Of a stretch of 64,000 nt of DNA, positions 56,106 through 64,000 are shown piece by piece. The stretch is from NCBI GenBank assembly GCA_903824295.1, contig CAIJWE010000051.1, forward strand, positions 1 to 64,000, written 5' to 3'. The notes below the pieces were generated by a model that was not told where the DNA came from, ran no database searches, and saw only the letters and a program-made list of their open reading frames with translations. The translations under genes were made by a program, and so were the position numbers. Each line of letters opens with the position of its first letter. Positions within the stretch are counted from its first letter, which is position 1. The DNA is from an uncultured Chlorobiaceae bacterium (GTDB taxonomy: Bacteria; Bacteroidota; Chlorobiia; Chlorobiales; Chlorobiaceae).

Positions 56106-56813
56106 ATGCTTGACTCCCTTTTTTCTGGACTGACTCTGGCGCTAAGCCAGCGGTATCTTGTTGCTTTGGCAGCCTCATTTGCATGGGGAATACTCAGCGT
56201 TCTGCTCAGCCCCTGCCATCTTTCCGGCATTCCCCTTGTGATAGGCTATATCAGCAGTCATGGCCGGATAAAAGTACAGAGAACGGTTCTGCTCTCCCTG
56301 CTTTTTGCCTCCGGCAGTTTGTGCACCATAGCGGCTCTTGGATTACTCACCGCCTCTATGGGCCGAATGCTCGGTGATACGGGGGAGTGGGGAAGTTTCG
56401 TTCTGGCCGGAGTCTTTCTCTTGATGGGTCTCTATCTGCTCGATGCCATCAAGCTGAACTGGAAGGGGATTGCGTTGTCTGACGAGCAACGGGGGGGATT
56501 GTGGGGTGCGTTTCTGCTGGGTCTTCTTTTTGGGATAGGTCTTGGCCCATGCACCTTTGCGTTTCTTGCGCCCGTTCTCGGTGTTGTTTTCACTCTCTCC
56601 TCCGAGAGTTGGCTTAAATCGGTTTTGCTTGTTGCGGCTTTTGGCCTGGGTCATGCTGCAGTGATTGCGCTTGCTGGCAGTATGACAAATCTGGTTCAAC
56701 ACTATCTTGACTGGTCCGGTAAATCCGGTATTATGTTGTACGTCAAGAGGTTTTTCGGGCTTGTTGTCTTTATTGTCGGGCTCTGTTTTCTCTATGCGGC
56801 TTTGTTTGGGTGA
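56106..56813 (+). CDS. ccdA: CcdA/DsbD-type thiol-disulfide transmembrane protein
   Basis: This is a 235-residue protein with about six helices. SLLSPCHLSGIPLVIGYIS near the N-terminus and GIGLGPCTFAFLAPVLG hold the two conserved redox cysteines of the CcdA family, each followed by proline-rich motifs. It moves electrons from cytoplasmic thioredoxin to periplasmic acceptors such as the protein encoded just upstream. Length and topology are normal. Confidence 0.88.
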   Translation: MLDSLFSGLTLALSQRYLVALAASFAWGILSVLLSPCHLSGIPLVIGYISSHGRIKVQRTVLLSLLFASGSLCTIAALGLLTASMGRMLGDTGEWGSFVLAGVFLLMGLYLLDAIKLNWKGIALSDEQRGGLWGAFLLGLLFGIGLGPCTFAFLAPVLGVVFTLSSESWLKSVLLVAAFGLGHAAVIALAGSMTNLVQHYLDWSGKSGIMLYVKRFFGLVVFIVGLCFLYAALFG

Positions 56814-56977
56814 AATTGTACGCAGGGTTGGGGCCGAGTGTGTCTGGCTCCCTATTGGATGCGTTGTTTAATCTCCTTTTTTGTTATAATGCTCTCCAGT
56901 GTGCCGTTGCAATTAATGTTTTCAATGTGCGGCGCTTTCCCCGGGGTAATCACATGGAACAATGAACGCGGCAACTG

Positions 56978-57751
56978 ATGGCTGAAACCATACTCAGGCT
57001 TGAAAATATCAGAAAAGAGCTTGGTCTCTCCAAGGCTATCCGCCAGACCATCATCCCCAACCTCTCTCTGGAGGTTATGGCGGGGGAGTTTGTTGCCATA
57101 ACAGGGCCCTCCGGCTCAGGCAAATCCACACTGCTCTACATCATGGGAGGGCTCGACAGGCCCACTGCAGGCAAGGTCTGGCTCGACGGAGAGGCGATTA
57201 CCGACAAAAACGAAGCGGAGATGAACCGTATCCGCAATGAAAAAATTGGCTTTATCTATCAGTTTCACTTTTTGCTACCCGAGTTCAACGCCGTCGAAAA
57301 CGTCAGCATGCCGATGATGATCAATGGCCGACGCAGCCGAAAAGAGATCAGGGAACGGGCCATGAAACTGCTCGACATGGTTGACATGCAGAACAAGTAC
57401 ACCAACAAGCCAAGCCAGCTCTCCGGTGGTCAACAGCAGCGCGTAGCCATTGCACGGGCACTGGCCAACGAACCAAAAATCCTGCTCGGCGATGAACCGA
57501 CCGGCAACCTCGATTCCCGCTCGGCCAACAACGTCTATCAACTCTTTGACCGTCTGAACCAGGAGCTGAACCAGACCGTTATTGTTGTCACCCACGATGA
57601 GGAGTTTGCCAACCGTGCTCGGCGGCGCCTTCATCTTGTAGACGGTCAAATCGAGAGCGACCGGCCGCTCCGCTCGATGGTTAACTCTCCAGCCGATACC
57701 CAACAGCAGGTTCAACACGAACATACTTTATCCGCGCCCTTCCATGCATAA
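56978..57751 (+). CDS. ABC transporter ATP-binding protein (LolD/MacB-like)
   Basis: This is a 257-residue ABC ATPase. Walker A is [11 protein letters not shown], the Q-loop [12 protein letters not shown], the signature [16 protein letters not shown] and Walker [12 protein letters not shown]. This set resembles LolD/MacB-type ATPases acting on lipoproteins or small molecules from the outer leaflet of the inner membrane. The C-terminal 30 residues are a Gln-rich tail. No permease gene is adjacent; instead it overlaps cruA by 8 bases. Confidence 0.88.
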   Translation: MAETILRLENIRKELGLSKAIRQTIIPNLSLEVMAGEFVAITGPSGSGKSTLLYIMGGLDRPTAGKVWLDGEAITDKNEAEMNRIRNEKIGFIYQFHFLLPEFNAVENVSMPMMINGRRSRKEIRERAMKLLDMVDMQNKYTNKPSQLSGGQQQRVAIARALANEPKILLGDEPTGNLDSRSANNVYQLFDRLNQELNQTVIVVTHDEEFANRARRRLHLVDGQIESDRPLRSMVNSPADTQQQVQHEHTLSAPFHA

Positions 57752-59300
57752 GTCACTTGATGATATCCGGCTCACCCATCCCCATCTCTACCAGGCCTTT
57801 TCAGGGCTTGCGGACGGAGAGCGGCATCTGCATCGTATCAATGAGCTCGACCGTTACTGGGAGAGGTTGCAACAGCCTGTCCGGCAGGTCATTTTGGCCG
57901 CCGACCACCTGCCCAAAGAGGCCCGTATCAGCGGCGAGTATGATCTGATCTATGCGGGCGGGACGCTCAGCCTGCTTCATGCGGCGGTGATGGCAGGAAA
58001 GTATAAGCGCAAGGTGATGATTTTTGATCGCCAGACTCCAGCAAAATCGACCAGAGACTGGAACATCTCAAGGAATGAACTGCTCAATCTCTCCTCTGCC
58101 GGACTTTTTACCGAGAGTGAAATTGATTCCGTCATTGTCCGTCGGTACAAAAGCGGCTGGGTCGAGTTTTATCAGCCTGACGGCAGCCAGAAAAGGCTGA
58201 CCATCGAAAACGTCCTCGATTGCGCCGTTGATGCCGACAAACTGCTCAATCTGGCAAAAGAGAAGGTCATGGCTGTTGCCGGCAGTACCCTGCTTGCCGA
58301 AACCACCTTCACCTGCTCTTACCAGTTTGACGACCATATTGTGGTGCAGGTTGAGGATCGTCAGGGCAAACCATTCTGGTACAAGGCAAAAGTGCTCGTT
58401 GATGTGATGGGCATCCTTTCGCCAATTGCCATGCAGCTCAACGAAGGCTCACCGCAGACCCATGTCTGCCCTACCGTCGGCACCATAGCAAGCGGTTTCG
58501 AAGATATTGATTTCGATACCGGTGAAATTCTTGCCACTACAGGCCCCGCCGAGCTCTTTCAGGGAGGTGGGCGGCAACTGATCTGGGAAGGCTTTCCCGC
58601 CGACGCTCAAAAGTATATCACCTATTTGTTCTTTTATGACGAGGCCGACTCCCCGAACGACAAATCCCTGCTCAGCCTCTTCGAGAGCTACTTCAAGCGG
58701 TTGCCGGAATACAAAAAAGCGGGGAAAGATTTTGTCATTCACCGTCCCGTCTATGGCATCATTCCTGCCTATTGCCACGACGGCTTCAACCGAACGCGCG
58801 AGATTGCCGATGACCACATCATTCTTTTCGGTGACGCGGCATCACTTGGCTCTCCGCTCACCTTCTGCGGCTTTGGATCGATGGTACGCAACCTGCACCA
58901 TCTTACCGCCAATCTTGACATGGCGCTGCTCGACCAAAACCTCTCCAAAAAGCACCTTGAAACCATCAGCGCCTACGAACCCAATGTCGCCTCGATGGCC
59001 AATCTCATGAAGTACATGTGCTTCAATGCGGTTACCGATGAACCCAACTTTGTCAACGACCTGATGAACGAGGTGATGGTGGTGCTCGACGACCTTCCCC
59101 AGCACTATCGTCAGGCCATGTTCCGTGACGAAATGAAGATTGAGGAGCTTGTTGTGGTGATGCTGCGCGTTGCCTGGCGCTACCCCAGGGTGCTGACGGC
59201 CACCTGGGAGAAGCTTGGAGTACAGGGCTCTCTCAGCTTTTTCAAAAATCTTGCCGGATGGGCATTCTCAGCCGTCCGAAAACCTTTTTTTCATCGATGA
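57744..59300 (+). CDS. cruA: Lycopene cyclase CruA-type FAD-dependent protein
   Basis: This is a 518-residue protein of the CruA/CruP family. An N-terminal helical stretch is followed by a dinucleotide-binding start [17 protein letters not shown] (about 72-88). The later [26 protein letters not shown] block is typical of FAD-dependent cyclases. In green sulfur bacteria CruA forms gamma-carotene from lycopene on the way to chlorobactene, which CrtC at 38837 can modify further. A paralogue (CruB) acts in brown-coloured strains; the choice between them was not testable here. ligA overlaps its stop codon. Confidence 0.86.
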   Translation: MHKSLDDIRLTHPHLYQAFSGLADGERHLHRINELDRYWERLQQPVRQVILAADHLPKEARISGEYDLIYAGGTLSLLHAAVMAGKYKRKVMIFDRQTPAKSTRDWNISRNELLNLSSAGLFTESEIDSVIVRRYKSGWVEFYQPDGSQKRLTIENVLDCAVDADKLLNLAKEKVMAVAGSTLLAETTFTCSYQFDDHIVVQVEDRQGKPFWYKAKVLVDVMGILSPIAMQLNEGSPQTHVCPTVGTIASGFEDIDFDTGEILATTGPAELFQGGGRQLIWEGFPADAQKYITYLFFYDEADSPNDKSLLSLFESYFKRLPEYKKAGKDFVIHRPVYGIIPAYCHDGFNRTREIADDHIILFGDAASLGSPLTFCGFGSMVRNLHHLTANLDMALLDQNLSKKHLETISAYEPNVASMANLMKYMCFNAVTDEPNFVNDLMNEVMVVLDDLPQHYRQAMFRDEMKIEELVVVMLRVAWRYPRVLTATWEKLGVQGSLSFFKNLAGWAFSAVRKPFFHR

Positions 59301-61309
59301 CCGATAGCACGAGCCCGAGAGAGACGATCACACAGCTTCGCCGCGAGATTGAGCGCCACAACCATCTCTATTACGTTGAGGCAAAGCCGGAACTCACCGA
59401 TTTCGACTTTGACCGCCTTCTCGAGCAACTCATCGCCCTTGAACGGCAGTTTCCGGAACTGCTTCTGCCCGACAGCCCCTCGCAACGGGTGGGAGGGTCC
59501 ATTACGAAAGCCTTCCCTCCGGTGCAGCACCGTGAACCGATGCTCAGCCTCTCCAATACCTACTCCACCCTCGAGGTCGAGGAGTTCGTCAACCGCGTCA
59601 AAAAGCTGCTTCTCCTCGAAGGGGTGGAAGAGCAGGAGATGGTCGCCGAACTGAAGTTTGACGGCGTAGCCATCAGCCTCCTCTACCGTGACGGCATTCT
59701 GGTCAGGGGCGCAACACGCGGTGACGGACGCCAGGGCGACGACATCACGGCAAACCTGCGCACCATCCCGACCATTCCCCTGCGGCTGAACGCCCTTGCT
59801 GAGAGCGGAGAAGGGGAGGTTGAAGTACGCGGCGAAGTCTTCATGCGCAAGGAGGATTTTGAGCGTATCAACGAAAATCGCCCGGAGGAAGATCGATTCG
59901 CCAACCCTCGCAATGCCACGGCAGGCAGTCTCAAACTGCAGGATTCAGCCGAAGTTGCCCGTCGCCGAATGTGCTTTGTCGCCTACTATCTCAAAGGGCT
60001 TCACGATGAATCAACCGCACACCTCCGCCGTCTTGCACTGCTCAGCCAGCTCGGCTTCTTTACCGGCGACCATTACCGGCTCTGCCCTGGAGTACCCGAG
60101 ATCAACGATTTTATTGCCCGATGGTCAGAAGAGCGCTGGAAACTCCCCTATGAGACCGACGGCGTTGTGTTGAAACTCAACGATGTCGTCTGCTGGCAAA
60201 AACTGGGTGCAACCGCCAAAAGTCCCCGCTGGGCCATCGCCTATAAATATCCGGCACAGCAGGCCAGAACCGTGCTGCACAATGTCATTTTTCAGGTCGG
60301 ACGGCTCGGCACCATCACCCCGGTGGCCGAACTTGAGCCGGTGCTCATTGCCGGTTCAACCGTTTCTCGCTCAACCCTCCACAATTTTGACGAAATTGAG
60401 CGTCTTGGTCTCATGCTGCACGACCGGGTCATCATCGAAAAATCAGGCGAGGTGATTCCCAAAGTGGTGCGCACCATTCCCGAAGAGCGTCCAGCGGATG
60501 CCGAGCCCATTCTGCCGCCCTCAAGCTGCCCCTCCTGCCAGACGCCGCTCGTCAGGCCGGAGAACGAAGTCAGCTACTCCTGCCCGAACGAAGAGGAGTG
60601 CCCGGCCCAGATCAAGGGGCGGGTACTGCACTTTGCCTCGCGTAACGCCATGGATATCCAGACCCTCGGCGACGCACTCGTTGAACAGCTTGTGGCCAAA
60701 GGGCTCATCAAGGGCCCCGCTGACCTCTATTTTCTTCAGGAAGAAGAGCTGGCAACGCTTGACCGCATGGGCAAAAAGTCGGCACAGAACATTCTCGGAG
60801 CCCTTGAAAAAAGTCGTGAAAAAAGCTACGAGCGTCTCCTCTACGCCCTCGGAATCCGTCACGTCGGACGCGCCACGGCCCGTGAACTCTCGCAAGCATG
60901 TCCCTCGATCGATACCCTCCAGCAGGCAACCGAAGAGCAGCTTGCAACCGTACCCGATATCGGCCCCGTGGTTGCGAGAAGCATTATCGACTACTTTTCC
61001 AGGGGGTCATGGCCATCCCTCCTCGCAAAACTGCGCTCTGCGGGTCTGCCGCTCTCAGCCTCAGAGCCAAAAGAGCAGGTCAACAAAAACTTCGAAGGGC
61101 TCACAGTCCTCTTTACCGGCGCTCTTGCGCACTACGACCGACAGCAAGCTGCGGAACTGGTGATGGAGCGCGGCGGCAGGGTAGTCGGCTCGGTCAGCAA
61201 AAAAACCGGCATGGTTGTCGCCGGCAGTGACGCGGGCAGCAAACTCCAGAAAGCGCTCAAGCTCGGCGTCAGGGTTGTTACCGAGGATGAGTTTGAGTCA
61301 ATGCTCTGA
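59297..61309 (+). CDS. ligA: NAD-dependent DNA ligase
   Basis: This is a 670-residue ligase. The adenylated Lys120 is in [11 protein letters not shown]; the N-terminal Ia domain has [19 protein letters not shown]. The OB fold, a Cys4 zinc finger (CPSC...C...C), helix-hairpin-helix repeats and a C-terminal BRCT domain follow in order. It seals nicks in replication and repair. The start at 59297 overlaps the cruA stop as ATGA, so the genes are coupled; an earlier in-frame start at 59258 is inside cruA. Confidence 0.96.
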   Translation: MTDSTSPRETITQLRREIERHNHLYYVEAKPELTDFDFDRLLEQLIALERQFPELLLPDSPSQRVGGSITKAFPPVQHREPMLSLSNTYSTLEVEEFVNRVKKLLLLEGVEEQEMVAELKFDGVAISLLYRDGILVRGATRGDGRQGDDITANLRTIPTIPLRLNALAESGEGEVEVRGEVFMRKEDFERINENRPEEDRFANPRNATAGSLKLQDSAEVARRRMCFVAYYLKGLHDESTAHLRRLALLSQLGFFTGDHYRLCPGVPEINDFIARWSEERWKLPYETDGVVLKLNDVVCWQKLGATAKSPRWAIAYKYPAQQARTVLHNVIFQVGRLGTITPVAELEPVLIAGSTVSRSTLHNFDEIERLGLMLHDRVIIEKSGEVIPKVVRTIPEERPADAEPILPPSSCPSCQTPLVRPENEVSYSCPNEEECPAQIKGRVLHFASRNAMDIQTLGDALVEQLVAKGLIKGPADLYFLQEEELATLDRMGKKSAQNILGALEKSREKSYERLLYALGIRHVGRATARELSQACPSIDTLQQATEEQLATVPDIGPVVARSIIDYFSRGSWPSLLAKLRSAGLPLSASEPKEQVNKNFEGLTVLFTGALAHYDRQQAAELVMERGGRVVGSVSKKTGMVVAGSDAGSKLQKALKLGVRVVTEDEFESML

Positions 61310-61311
61310 TC

Positions 61312-61373
61312 CCGGGAACGCCGAGCTCCAGCTCGGCCTAAAAAAATGCCAAGCTGGAGCTTGGCGCTCCCGG
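61312..61373. terminator. Long inverted repeat / bidirectional terminator between ligA and menG
   Basis: CCGGGA at 61312-61317 pairs with TCCCGG at 61368-61373. Inside, CGCCGAGCTCCAGCT and its complement around 61351-61366 give roughly 19 further pairs with one G-T and one mismatch. The loop is A-rich. Each arm also contains the palindrome AGCT...AGCT, so it may be a mobile REP-like unit. Confidence 0.82.
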
Positions 61374-62123
61374 TTATTTTTTAGCGACGTAGAGAATCGA
61401 AGTCTCAAAGGTCATCGGAAAATAGTCCGCCTTTTTAAAGCCGCTTTTTTTCAGGATGGCGGTAAACGCCTCAGCCTGCGCAAACTTTTCAACCGAGTGG
61501 GGCAGATAGTCGTAGGCAAAGGTAGATTTGCTGAACAATCCGGCAATTTTCGGCAGCACCTTTTTGAAATAGATCAGATAGAGCTTTTTCATAAGCGCAT
61601 TGCGCGGTATCATCGGCTCGATAATGAGGGCGTGACCGCCCGGCTTCAGGACGCGGTGGAACTCCCGCATGCCCTCGTTCAGGTTTTCAAAATTTCTCAC
61701 CCCGAAACCGGCGCTCACCACATCAAAGCTCGCGTTGCCAAAGGGGAGCTTTTCGGCATACCCCTCAATAAAGGTGATCTCTGGATACTTTTTGCGTGCA
61801 AGCAGCAGCATTTCAGGTGAAAGGTCAAGAGCGGTCACCTTTGCGCCCGCTATTTTGGCCATGGCATTCGCCAAATCACCCGTGCCGGTAGCGACATCCA
61901 GAATCCGGGGAGCCGTATTTCTGCCGAGCAACTCTTTTGCCCTGCTTGTCGCCTTTGCCCGCCAGTAGTTGTCTATTCCAAGACTGAGCAGATGGTTCAA
62001 AAAATCGTAGGTCGGAGCAACCTCATCAAACATGCTCTTGATCGAGGCTCTCGACTTGGTCTGATTCAGAGATTTTGCGCTCTCTCTGGCCAGATTGCCC
62101 GTCAGGTCAGTTTTTTTTGCCAT
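61374..62123 (-). CDS. menG: Demethylmenaquinone methyltransferase (UbiE/MenG)
   Basis: This is a 249-residue SAM-dependent methyltransferase. [17 protein letters not shown], the SAM loop [15 protein letters not shown] and [24 protein letters not shown] define the UbiE/MenG family. It makes menaquinone, the quinone that feeds the petCB complex. The start at 62123 follows the hisI end with a 17-base overlap; a longer frame to 62225 lies within hisI and is not supported. Confidence 0.94.
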   Translation of the reverse strand: MAKKTDLTGNLARESAKSLNQTKSRASIKSMFDEVAPTYDFLNHLLSLGIDNYWRAKATSRAKELLGRNTAPRILDVATGTGDLANAMAKIAGAKVTALDLSPEMLLLARKKYPEITFIEGYAEKLPFGNASFDVVSAGFGVRNFENLNEGMREFHRVLKPGGHALIIEPMIPRNALMKKLYLIYFKKVLPKIAGLFSKSTFAYDYLPHSVEKFAQAEAFTAILKKSGFKKADYFPMTFETSILYVAKK

Positions 62124-62520
62124 AAACATCTTCAGGGTTAAACATGAGTGTATCGCAAATCTCCATCGAGAGGTCACTCGTTGCCTTGCGGTAAAAGCAG
62201 GAGTGGTAGCCCGCGTGGCAGGCACCGCCGGTCTGTGAAACTTTTAAAAGCAGGGTGTCGCCATCGCAGTCAATCAGCAGATCATGCACCACCTGCATAT
62301 TGCCTGACGATTCACCTTTCAGCCAAAGCTCTTTGCGACTGCGGCTCCAGTAACAGGCTCTCTTTTTTTCGAGGGTCATCTCAAGACTCTCGCGGTTCAT
62401 CCAGGCCATCATCAAAACCTTGCCTGTTTCATGATCCTGCACAATTGCCGGCACAAGCCCTTTTTCATCAAACTTTACTGTTTCAAGAAAGCTTTTCTGG
62501 ATATCTTGATTATCGACCAT
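62107..62520 (-). CDS. hisI: Phosphoribosyl-AMP cyclohydrolase
   Basis: This is a 137-residue histidine-biosynthesis enzyme opening the adenine ring of [21 protein letters not shown] and [18 protein letters not shown] are conserved. The metal-binding cysteines occur in DCDGD, GACHAG and HSCFY. It lacks the fused HisE domain found in some bacteria. The 3' end overlaps the menG start, suggesting translational coupling of unrelated pathways. Confidence 0.95.
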   Translation of the reverse strand: MVDNQDIQKSFLETVKFDEKGLVPAIVQDHETGKVLMMAWMNRESLEMTLEKKRACYWSRSRKELWLKGESSGNMQVVHDLLIDCDGDTLLLKVSQTGGACHAGYHSCFYRKATSDLSMEICDTLMFNPEDVYGKKN

Positions 62521-62689
62521 TGATGGTGTAGATTAAGTGGTTTTTATCCCGGAGCCCCTCACGCCGGAGGAGAGGGAAAAGAAAAATGTTTTTAAAGATT
62601 GATAAAATTATGGAAAAACCAAGATCGTAATGGATAAAAAGATCAAAACAGGTAACTTCCCAAAGCTGAATTCATAATAATCAAGCTCC

Positions 62690-63772
62690 ATGCAGCCCCT
62701 ACAGAAATTTCTTCCAAAATATACCATCGCTCTTGCCGTTCTTTTTGCAGCCACGGTCATTTTTCTTATGACCAGAGGCAATACGGTCAATATCGAGGTG
62801 GAGAAGGTGACCAATGCCGAGCTGGTTCAGGCCATCTATGCCACAGGATTTGTTGAAGCCGATGCCGTCGCCAACCTCAGTGCTGAATCTTCAGGAACGG
62901 TCAGTTACGTCGGTGCTCTCGAAGGGCAGCAGGTCACTGCCGGCCAGAAAATTCTCCAATTCAGCAGCCCGCAGCCACAACTTGCCCTTCGTGAAGCGAG
63001 GGCAGCCCTGGCCGAACAGCAGGCCCAGACAACCGACAACAGGCGTCGTCGTGCCCGAAAGGAGAACCTCTTTGCTGAAGGGGCGATATCGCGTCAGGAG
63101 CTCGATGATGCCGAAAAAATGAGCATCCAGGGAGAAGAGTTGCTCCAGCAAAAGGCCCTCAAATTGAAGATGCGTGAAGATGACCTGAAAAAATTGACCG
63201 TCATCGCACCCTTTGCGGGCATACTCACCTTGCAGAATGTCAAGGAGGGCGACTATGTCGCGGCCAACTCCCTCGTTGCACGGGTGGTCGATACCTCAAG
63301 CTACATGGTCACTGTTGAGGTTGATGAGCTCGATATTCCCCGCATACGCAACGGCCAGAAGGCAACCGTCGCCTTTGATGCCTGGCCCGACAAGCGGCTC
63401 TCGGCCATGGTCTCCCGTATTGTACCCCAGACAGACCGGATAACGAAGACCTCAAAGATTTATCTGACGCTCGACCATCCAGCCACCGATATTCAGGCAG
63501 GGATGAGTGCAACAGCCAACATCATCTACAGTATCAGGCCCAATGCCCTTCTGGTCAGAAAAAGCTCTATCATTGAAGAAAACCGTCAGAGCTACGCCTG
63601 GAAAATTGAAAACGGTAAACTGAAAAAACAGCCCATCCAGACTGGAGCCAGTGACATGACCTTTGTTGAGGTGCGGCAGGGGCTTAAAAAAGGGGACTCC
63701 ATCGCCCTCGTCCCCGAAACAGGGTTCCATGAGGGGATGCAGGTCAACGTCATTGCTAAAAAGAAGAGCTGA
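62690..63772 (+). CDS. HlyD/RND-type periplasmic adaptor subunit of an efflux system
   Basis: This is a 360-residue membrane-fusion protein. An N-terminal membrane anchor (about 10-28) precedes a lipoyl half-motif (SAESSGTVSYVGALEGQQV), an alpha-helical hairpin of about 60 residues with ALAEQQAQTTDNRRRRARKE, and the second lipoyl half VIAPFAGILTLQNVKEGDYV. A beta-barrel and membrane-proximal domain follow. It would link an ABC or RND pump to an outer-membrane channel. No pump gene is seen before the window ends; a NYN-domain gene starts 8 bases downstream. Confidence 0.88.
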   Translation: MQPLQKFLPKYTIALAVLFAATVIFLMTRGNTVNIEVEKVTNAELVQAIYATGFVEADAVANLSAESSGTVSYVGALEGQQVTAGQKILQFSSPQPQLALREARAALAEQQAQTTDNRRRRARKENLFAEGAISRQELDDAEKMSIQGEELLQQKALKLKMREDDLKKLTVIAPFAGILTLQNVKEGDYVAANSLVARVVDTSSYMVTVEVDELDIPRIRNGQKATVAFDAWPDKRLSAMVSRIVPQTDRITKTSKIYLTLDHPATDIQAGMSATANIIYSIRPNALLVRKSSIIEENRQSYAWKIENGKLKKQPIQTGASDMTFVEVRQGLKKGDSIALVPETGFHEGMQVNVIAKKKS

Positions 63773-63779
63773 GGTTATT

Positions 63780-64000
63780 ATGGGCCGAGCGGCTGTTTAT
63801 ATTGATGGGGCAAACCTCTTTTTTACCCAGCGTCATCTGGGGTGGCAGATCGACTTTTCACGTCTGATGGCCTTTTTCATCTCCGCATACGTCTCAGTGC
63901 AGGCAAATTACTACGTCCCGGCGTCCGAACCGGTTTCAGAGGAAAATGCGGCATTCACCCGGGTACTGACAGCCCATGGCTACCGAATCACCTCAAAACC
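63780..64000 (+). CDS. NYN-domain (LabA/DUF88-like) protein, cut by the window end
   Basis: The 73 codons visible are open and continue past the window. AAVYIDGANLFFTQRHLGW places the first acidic residue of the NYN/PIN-like nuclease fold (YIDGANL) as in LabA-type proteins. Function in this species is unknown; family members are thought to be RNases or RNA-binding regulators. It lies in the same direction as the adaptor gene with a gap of 7 bases. Confidence 0.7.
   Translation, partial: MGRAAVYIDGANLFFTQRHLGWQIDFSRLMAFFISAYVSVQANYYVPASEPVSEENAAFTRVLTAHGYRITSK

Overview
The window comes from a green sulfur bacterium (Chlorobiaceae, Chlorobium/Pelodictyon type); the genus is not settled. The reasons are a paired Rieske protein and one-piece cytochrome b without cytochrome c1, a CrtC carotenoid hydratase directly upstream of them, a CruA-type lycopene cyclase, a succinyl-CoA ligase subunit as used in the reductive TCA cycle, and typical chlorobial housekeeping genes. 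There are no rRNA genes, no CRISPR array, no insertion sequence with a recognisable transposase and no prophage.

Layout. 1-510: a tiny basic ribosome-associated protein, tRNA-Lys and tRNA-Leu. 607-3144: etfB, etfA and a bifunctional-nuclease/UVR protein. 3164-7820: an accessory segment with two paralogous outer-membrane barrel genes, a 119-bp copy of the 3' end of the nuclease gene, an orphan cyanophycin-synthetase-like ATP-grasp gene and a decayed dehydrogenase. 7861-25710: envelope and core metabolism (bamA, uppS, gatA, sucD, kdsD, a flippase, an ECF-sigma/Spy-like module, a phosphohexomutase, lpxB, a multidomain Fe-S flavoprotein, ispH, murI). 25800-38681: ychF, cmk, rpsA, era, rodA, mtaB, apt, an HU protein, a half-size TauE, ftsH, gltX and tRNA-Phe. 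38837-41911: crtC-petC-petB. 41992-47535: a very long GH13 glycosidase, a YqjD/holin-like trio and an SDR. 47691-51084: molybdate operon modDABC. 51530-56813: a broken DUF4143-type ATPase gene followed by an arsenic/redox cluster (arsR, small thioredoxin-like protein, permease, arsC, acr3, thioredoxin, ccdA). 56978-64000: ABC ATPase-cruA-ligA, hisI-menG, an HlyD-type adaptor and the start of a NYN-domain protein.

Two points deserve most attention. First, cmk cannot be read from any normal start codon in one frame. The upstream ATG frame joins the kinase frame through an A AAA AAC heptamer, the classical -1 slippery sequence, just before the P-loop. Second, 3.0-7.8 kb looks like a tandem duplication of about 1.04 kb (nuclease 3' end, terminator, barrel gene, promoter). 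One copy was later split by a 2.7-kb insert carrying a CphA-like ATP-grasp enzyme whose Mur-ligase part is short and has lost its P-loop.

Functionally, the window combines cell-envelope biogenesis (bamA, lpxB, kdsD, uppS, murI, rodA), photosynthetic electron transport and carotenoids (petCB, crtC, cruA, menG), translation and tRNA maturation (gatA, gltX, rpsA, mtaB), and metal or oxyanion handling (mod, ars). All calls were made by reading the sequence; no database search or alignment was run.
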